Shown: one piece after another, positions 61,110 through 64,000 of the stretch | Layout: each line of letters begins with the position of its first letter | Position numbering within the stretch: the first letter of the stretch is position 1 | Source: Streptomyces qinglanensis | GTDB taxonomy: Bacteria > Actinomycetota > Actinomycetes > Streptomycetales > Streptomycetaceae | Assembly: GCF_900111245.1 (NCBI RefSeq) | Contig: NZ_FOGO01000002.1 | Span: 186,001-250,000 of the forward strand | DNA: 64,000 nt | Direction of reading: 5' to 3' | Position numbers and translations under genes: made by a program | Notes under the pieces: model-generated | The model's database searches: none | The model's input: only the letters and a program-made list of their open reading frames with translations | Told to the model about the DNA's origin: nothing

Positions 61110-62431
61110 CTGGTCGTCTCCCCCCGTGCTGCGGCGAACGGCAGCCGGACCAGCGCTCTGGTCGGGCCGCCGGGCGGGCTGTCGAGGGACAGTGTGCCGT
61201 CCACGGTGCGTACCCGCTCGGCCAACCCACGCAGCCCCGACGGACCGCCCGGCCGGGACGGGCCCGGCACCGCCCCGCCTCTCCCGTCGTCCTCGACCTC
61301 CAGCACCAGGACGTCCCCGCCCCCGGTGGCCTCCCGCTCGACCCGGACGGCGACCCCGACGCGGTGCGCACCCGCGTACCGGACCGCGTTGGCCAGCAGT
61401 TCGGCCGCGCAGAAGTACGCGATGGTCTCCACCGCCTCCGGCGGGCGCGGCGCACTCGACAGCTCGGCCCGCAACTCCACGCGCAGCGCCGGGGACTCGA
61501 CGTCGGAGCGGAGCGAGGCGAGAGCGGGCGCGAGGCCGTTGTCGAGGACGGGCGGATGGATGCCGCGCACCAGGTCGCGCAGCTCGCCCAGCGCGGTGCG
61601 GGCCGAGGCGAGGGACTGCTCCACCAGGTCGCGGGCCTTGGCGGTGTCCGCCGCCGACGGTTCGGACGCACGGAGCGCCTCGGCCGCCCGGGTGAGCGCC
61701 ATCGCCAGGGAGATCAGCCGCGCCTGTGCCCCGTCGTGCAGATCGCGTTCGATCCGGCGGAGGGTGGCGGCGGAGTCCCGTACGGCCAGGGCGCGGGTCT
61801 CCTCCAGGTCATGCACCCGGTCGGCGAGCGCACGGGACGGCGGGCCGAGAAGAGTGCGTGCCAGCAGCCGGACGAGGGCGGCCAGTCTGCGCCCCGCCCA
61901 GTCGGCCGCCACCAGCAGCAGCACCCCCGCGGCGGCCACGGCCAGCACCCGGGGCGTGCTGTCGAGCGGGACACTGCCGGTGAGTTCGAGGCCGCGGTGC
62001 CCGTTCTGCCGGACCGCGCGGAACCACAGCGGATAGGACAGCAGCGCCAGCCCGTACAGCCGCAGCGGCAGTTGGACGGCGAAGAGGAGCACTCCGAGGG
62101 GTACGTCGAGCGCGACGAAGGCCGCGCACCGCCACGCCGCCGCATCGTGGGCGGCGCGCAGCGGACGGGGCGCCGGGGGTGCGGGCACCTCTTGGCCGAG
62201 CAGACCGCGTACCAGCCCCCGGTGGACAGCCGCCAGCCGCTGCACGGCCGTCAGGACGAGGGAGAGGAAGGGCAGTCCGATCCGGGTCACACACAGCGCG
62301 CCGCCGACGACGAGCAGCGCCAGGGCCGGCACGCCCAGCAGCGCGGGGACGAGGGCCGCAGCCGCGTACACCGCGGCGCGGCACGCCGGGCGCGTCGCGG
62401 GCAGGCCGACGAGGGCAAGGGCTCGGGGCAT
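61106..62431 (-). CDS. Sensor histidine kinase (NarL-type partner)
   Basis: A 441-residue membrane kinase. The N-terminal half has about five helices (ALALVGLPATRPACRAAVYAAAALVPALLGV; LALLVVGGALCVT), without a periplasmic sensor, so it probably senses within the membrane. The HisKA_3 phosphoacceptor is RRIERDLHDGAQARLISLAMAL. The HATPase domain has LANAVRYAGAHRV (N box) and VEDDGRGGA. The response regulator overlaps its stop. A 24-bp repeat array separates it from the FtsX-type permease upstream. Confidence 0.93.
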   Translation of the reverse strand: MPRALALVGLPATRPACRAAVYAAAALVPALLGVPALALLVVGGALCVTRIGLPFLSLVLTAVQRLAAVHRGLVRGLLGQEVPAPPAPRPLRAAHDAAAWRCAAFVALDVPLGVLLFAVQLPLRLYGLALLSYPLWFRAVRQNGHRGLELTGSVPLDSTPRVLAVAAAGVLLLVAADWAGRRLAALVRLLARTLLGPPSRALADRVHDLEETRALAVRDSAATLRRIERDLHDGAQARLISLAMALTRAAEALRASEPSAADTAKARDLVEQSLASARTALGELRDLVRGIHPPVLDNGLAPALASLRSDVESPALRVELRAELSSAPRPPEAVETIAYFCAAELLANAVRYAGAHRVGVAVRVEREATGGGDVLVLEVEDDGRGGAVPGPSRPGGPSGLRGLAERVRTVDGTLSLDSPPGGPTRALVRLPFAAARGETTR

Positions 62432-62440
62432 GGGCGCTCA

Positions 62441-62560
62441 GGTTCTCCGTCGGCTGTCGGCTGGGGTTCTTCGTCGGCTGTCGGCTGGGGTTCTCCGCCG
62501 GCTGGCGGCCAGGGTTCTCCGCCGGCTGGCGGCCAGGGTTCTCCGCCGGCTCGGATTCTC
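62441..62560. repeat. 24-bp tandem repeat upstream of the histidine-kinase gene
   Basis: Five units (62441, 62465, 62489, 62513, 62537) starting GGTTCTCCG, with two sequence versions; units 3-4 contain CCGCC-GGCT-GGCGG, so each can form a small hairpin. The array lies just before the kinase start codon on its transcribed strand, so it would be in the leader. Confidence 0.9.
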
Positions 62561-62643
62561 CGCCGGGAAGCTGCCGCGGTGCGTGCGGGAGCTCATCTTC
62601 CGCCGCCGCCCGTCCGGGCCCGGACCCGCCCCGTGCCGCGGCC

Positions 62644-63984
62644 TCATCCGGGAGCCCGCCGCAGTTGCCCCGGCAGCGGAGCGAGCGTCGCGGCGAGCGC
62701 CAGGACGAGCACGCCCCCCGCCGCTGCGGCCCAACCGGTCGGTGGCAGCGCGGAGAGGGAAGCTCCCGCGGCGTCCCCCAGCGGGAGAGTCACGGCGAAG
62801 GCGACAGCGGCGCCCGCGCCGAACCCCGCGCAGGCGACGGTCAGCGCCTCCACCACCAGCATCCGCGCCACCTGGCCGGGTGCGGCGCCGATCGCGCGCA
62901 GCAGCGCGACCTCGGGCCGCCGTTCGGCGCTGAGCAACACCATGGTGTTGGCGGCGGCGCACGCGGCGAACGCGGCATAGAGGACCGTCGCGAACAGGTC
63001 GATCCACGAGGGTTCCGCGACCGCGGCCAGCGCCGCCGACTTGACCAGCGAGAACGCCACGACCAGCGCGACCGGTGTGACAGCGGCCGACAGCCGCCGG
63101 GCGGCGGCCCGCGTCTGCGCGAAGGCCAGTTCCGCCGCGGCGCCGCCGCCCAGCGCGCGGGGTGCGGTCAGCAGCCGCATCGGCCCGGCCAGCAGCCGGG
63201 CGGCCGCCCGGCCGATCACGGGCCCGGCGCAGCCCACCCCCACCAGGTAGGCCAGCAGCACCAGCGGCAGGTGCTCCCCCACGTCCTCGCGCGGCCCCGC
63301 CGCGGTGACCGCCGTGAGGGCCACGGCGCCGGACACGGCCAGTACCGCACCGAGCCCCCGTACGGCACCGGCGAGCGTCAGCCCGGGAAGCCACCCGGAC
63401 GACCTGAGGGAGCGGGCGCCCGCCGCCTCGCCGAGCGCGTCCGCCGGGCGGGCCCGTGCGGCACGGTGCGCGGCCAGCAGACCGCCGAGCTGCGAGGTGA
63501 CGAGCAGCACGCCCCCCGCCGCGAGCGCGGGCGGCCATCCGACGACGAGCGGAACCCCGGAGGGCAGCAGGCCGTGGGCGACCATCCCGTCCCGCCAGCC
63601 GTACGCCAGGACGCAGCCGAGCCCGTACCCGACGGGCAGCGCGGGCAGCGCGGTGCACAGCGCCTCGGTGGCGACCGCCCGCCGGATCTGCCACGGCAGC
63701 GCTCCCACGGCCCGCAGTACCGCGTTCTCCCGCGCCCGCGCGGCCACGGTCAGGGCCATGACCTGCGCGATGACGAAGACGGAGAGGTAGCACGTCACCA
63801 CGGTGAAGCCGGCTCCCATGGCCGTGACCGCCTCGCGCTGCGGCCCGGACGGCAGCGGCCCCGCCGTCCGCAGCATCGCGACCGAGGCGGTGACGACCGC
63901 CGCGGAGAGGACCAGCACCGAGAAGACCCCGGCGAAGGCGGTGGGCCGGGCCCGCACCGAGGCCCGGGCGAGTCCGGTGGTCAT
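62644..63984 (-). CDS. FtsX-like ABC transporter permease
   Basis: A 446-residue membrane subunit of the MacB/FtsX type. About eight hydrophobic helices are present, in two blocks with AQVMALTVAARARENAVLRAVGALPWQIRRAVATEAL (FtsX cytoplasmic loop) and NTMVLLSAERRPEVALLRAIGAAPGQVARMLVVEAL, the tandem FtsX signature. The ATG at 63984 gives MTTGLARASVRARPTAFAGVF. The start overlaps the stop of a gene running off the right edge (63981-64000), expected to be the ATPase. With the two-component system it suggests a drug- or lipid-stress exporter. Confidence 0.92.
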   Translation of the reverse strand: MTTGLARASVRARPTAFAGVFSVLVLSAAVVTASVAMLRTAGPLPSGPQREAVTAMGAGFTVVTCYLSVFVIAQVMALTVAARARENAVLRAVGALPWQIRRAVATEALCTALPALPVGYGLGCVLAYGWRDGMVAHGLLPSGVPLVVGWPPALAAGGVLLVTSQLGGLLAAHRAARARPADALGEAAGARSLRSSGWLPGLTLAGAVRGLGAVLAVSGAVALTAVTAAGPREDVGEHLPLVLLAYLVGVGCAGPVIGRAAARLLAGPMRLLTAPRALGGGAAAELAFAQTRAAARRLSAAVTPVALVVAFSLVKSAALAAVAEPSWIDLFATVLYAAFAACAAANTMVLLSAERRPEVALLRAIGAAPGQVARMLVVEALTVACAGFGAGAAVAFAVTLPLGDAAGASLSALPPTGWAAAAGGVLVLALAATLAPLPGQLRRAPG

Positions 63985-64000
63985 GCGGCCCGGCCCGCCG
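63981..64000 (-). CDS. 3' end of a gene cut by the window edge (inferred ABC ATPase)
   Basis: Only about six codons and a TGA at 63981-63983 are visible; the stop overlaps the permease start (ATGA). The identity as the ATP-binding partner is inferred from the usual gene order only. Confidence 0.3.

Noticed and set aside
62438..63793. A minus-strand frame ending in SRRRTLAASRRRT repeats
   Set aside because: The repeats reflect the 24-bp DNA array; the FtsX permease frame over the same DNA has proper membrane helices.

Overview
The window is high-GC actinobacterial DNA, almost certainly from a Streptomyces chromosome. Evidence is the strong GC bias at codon third positions, many GTG starts, HspR/HAIR heat-shock control, a perfect Streptomyces-type ParB site (parS), a K15-type penicillin-binding protein, and a left-hand gene order (kynA, fba, pyrE, a spermidine-synthase-like gene, clpB, hspR-dnaJ-grpE-dnaK, dcd) that I recall as conserved on one Streptomyces chromosome arm near the origin.

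1-28 kb is core chromosome. It carries the partial kynA, the DUF3151 gene, class II aldolase, a parS site, pyrE, aldose 1-epimerase, an SRPBCC membrane-anchored protein, an integral-membrane spermidine-synthase-like protein that has lost its catalytic aspartates, a PLP aminotransferase, and the ClpB and DnaK chaperone loci with three HspR operators. A K15-type PBP, an EtfD-like membrane Fe-S oxidoreductase, an anti-sigma-like ATPase, a Yip1 protein, a secreted SGNH hydrolase with a lectin tail, a phosphoribosyltransferase, dcd and a small zinc-ribbon protein follow.

28-31.4 kb is an integration hotspot. An intact tRNA-Gly(CCC) is followed by two more 44-bp copies of its 3' end, about 1.19 kb apart, each with its own diverged terminator. 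The first interval holds a small coupled gene pair that looks like a toxin-antitoxin module. The second holds a HigB/HigA-type pair with a palindromic operator. Beyond the third copy are fragments of a GntR/UTRA regulator and of two ASCH-like genes, so these look like fossils of tandemly integrated elements.

31.4-44.9 kb is accessory. It has a MerR-controlled DsbA / deaminase / paired-SMR efflux operon, a ferritin-like protein, hypothetical genes (one split by a 19-bp tandem duplication), a GNAT protein, an alpha/beta hydrolase divergent from a CGNR regulator, an Fpg-family glycosylase, and a three-gene WXG100-type (type VII secretion-like) operon.

45-64 kb holds a three-subunit Pao-type molybdenum aldehyde oxidoreductase, a DinB/DUF664 protein, a 55-residue hydrophobic protein, a SLOG-like protein, an XRE/TPR-like regulator followed by two small coupled genes, a K+ channel-like protein with an altered filter, a MarR regulator, the gluconate system gntR/gntK-gntP, a LysR regulator, a DHFR-family protein, a DUF998 protein, and a two-component system beside an FtsX-type ABC permease. 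Short GC-rich tandem repeats are unusually common between genes, and several extend into coding sequence.
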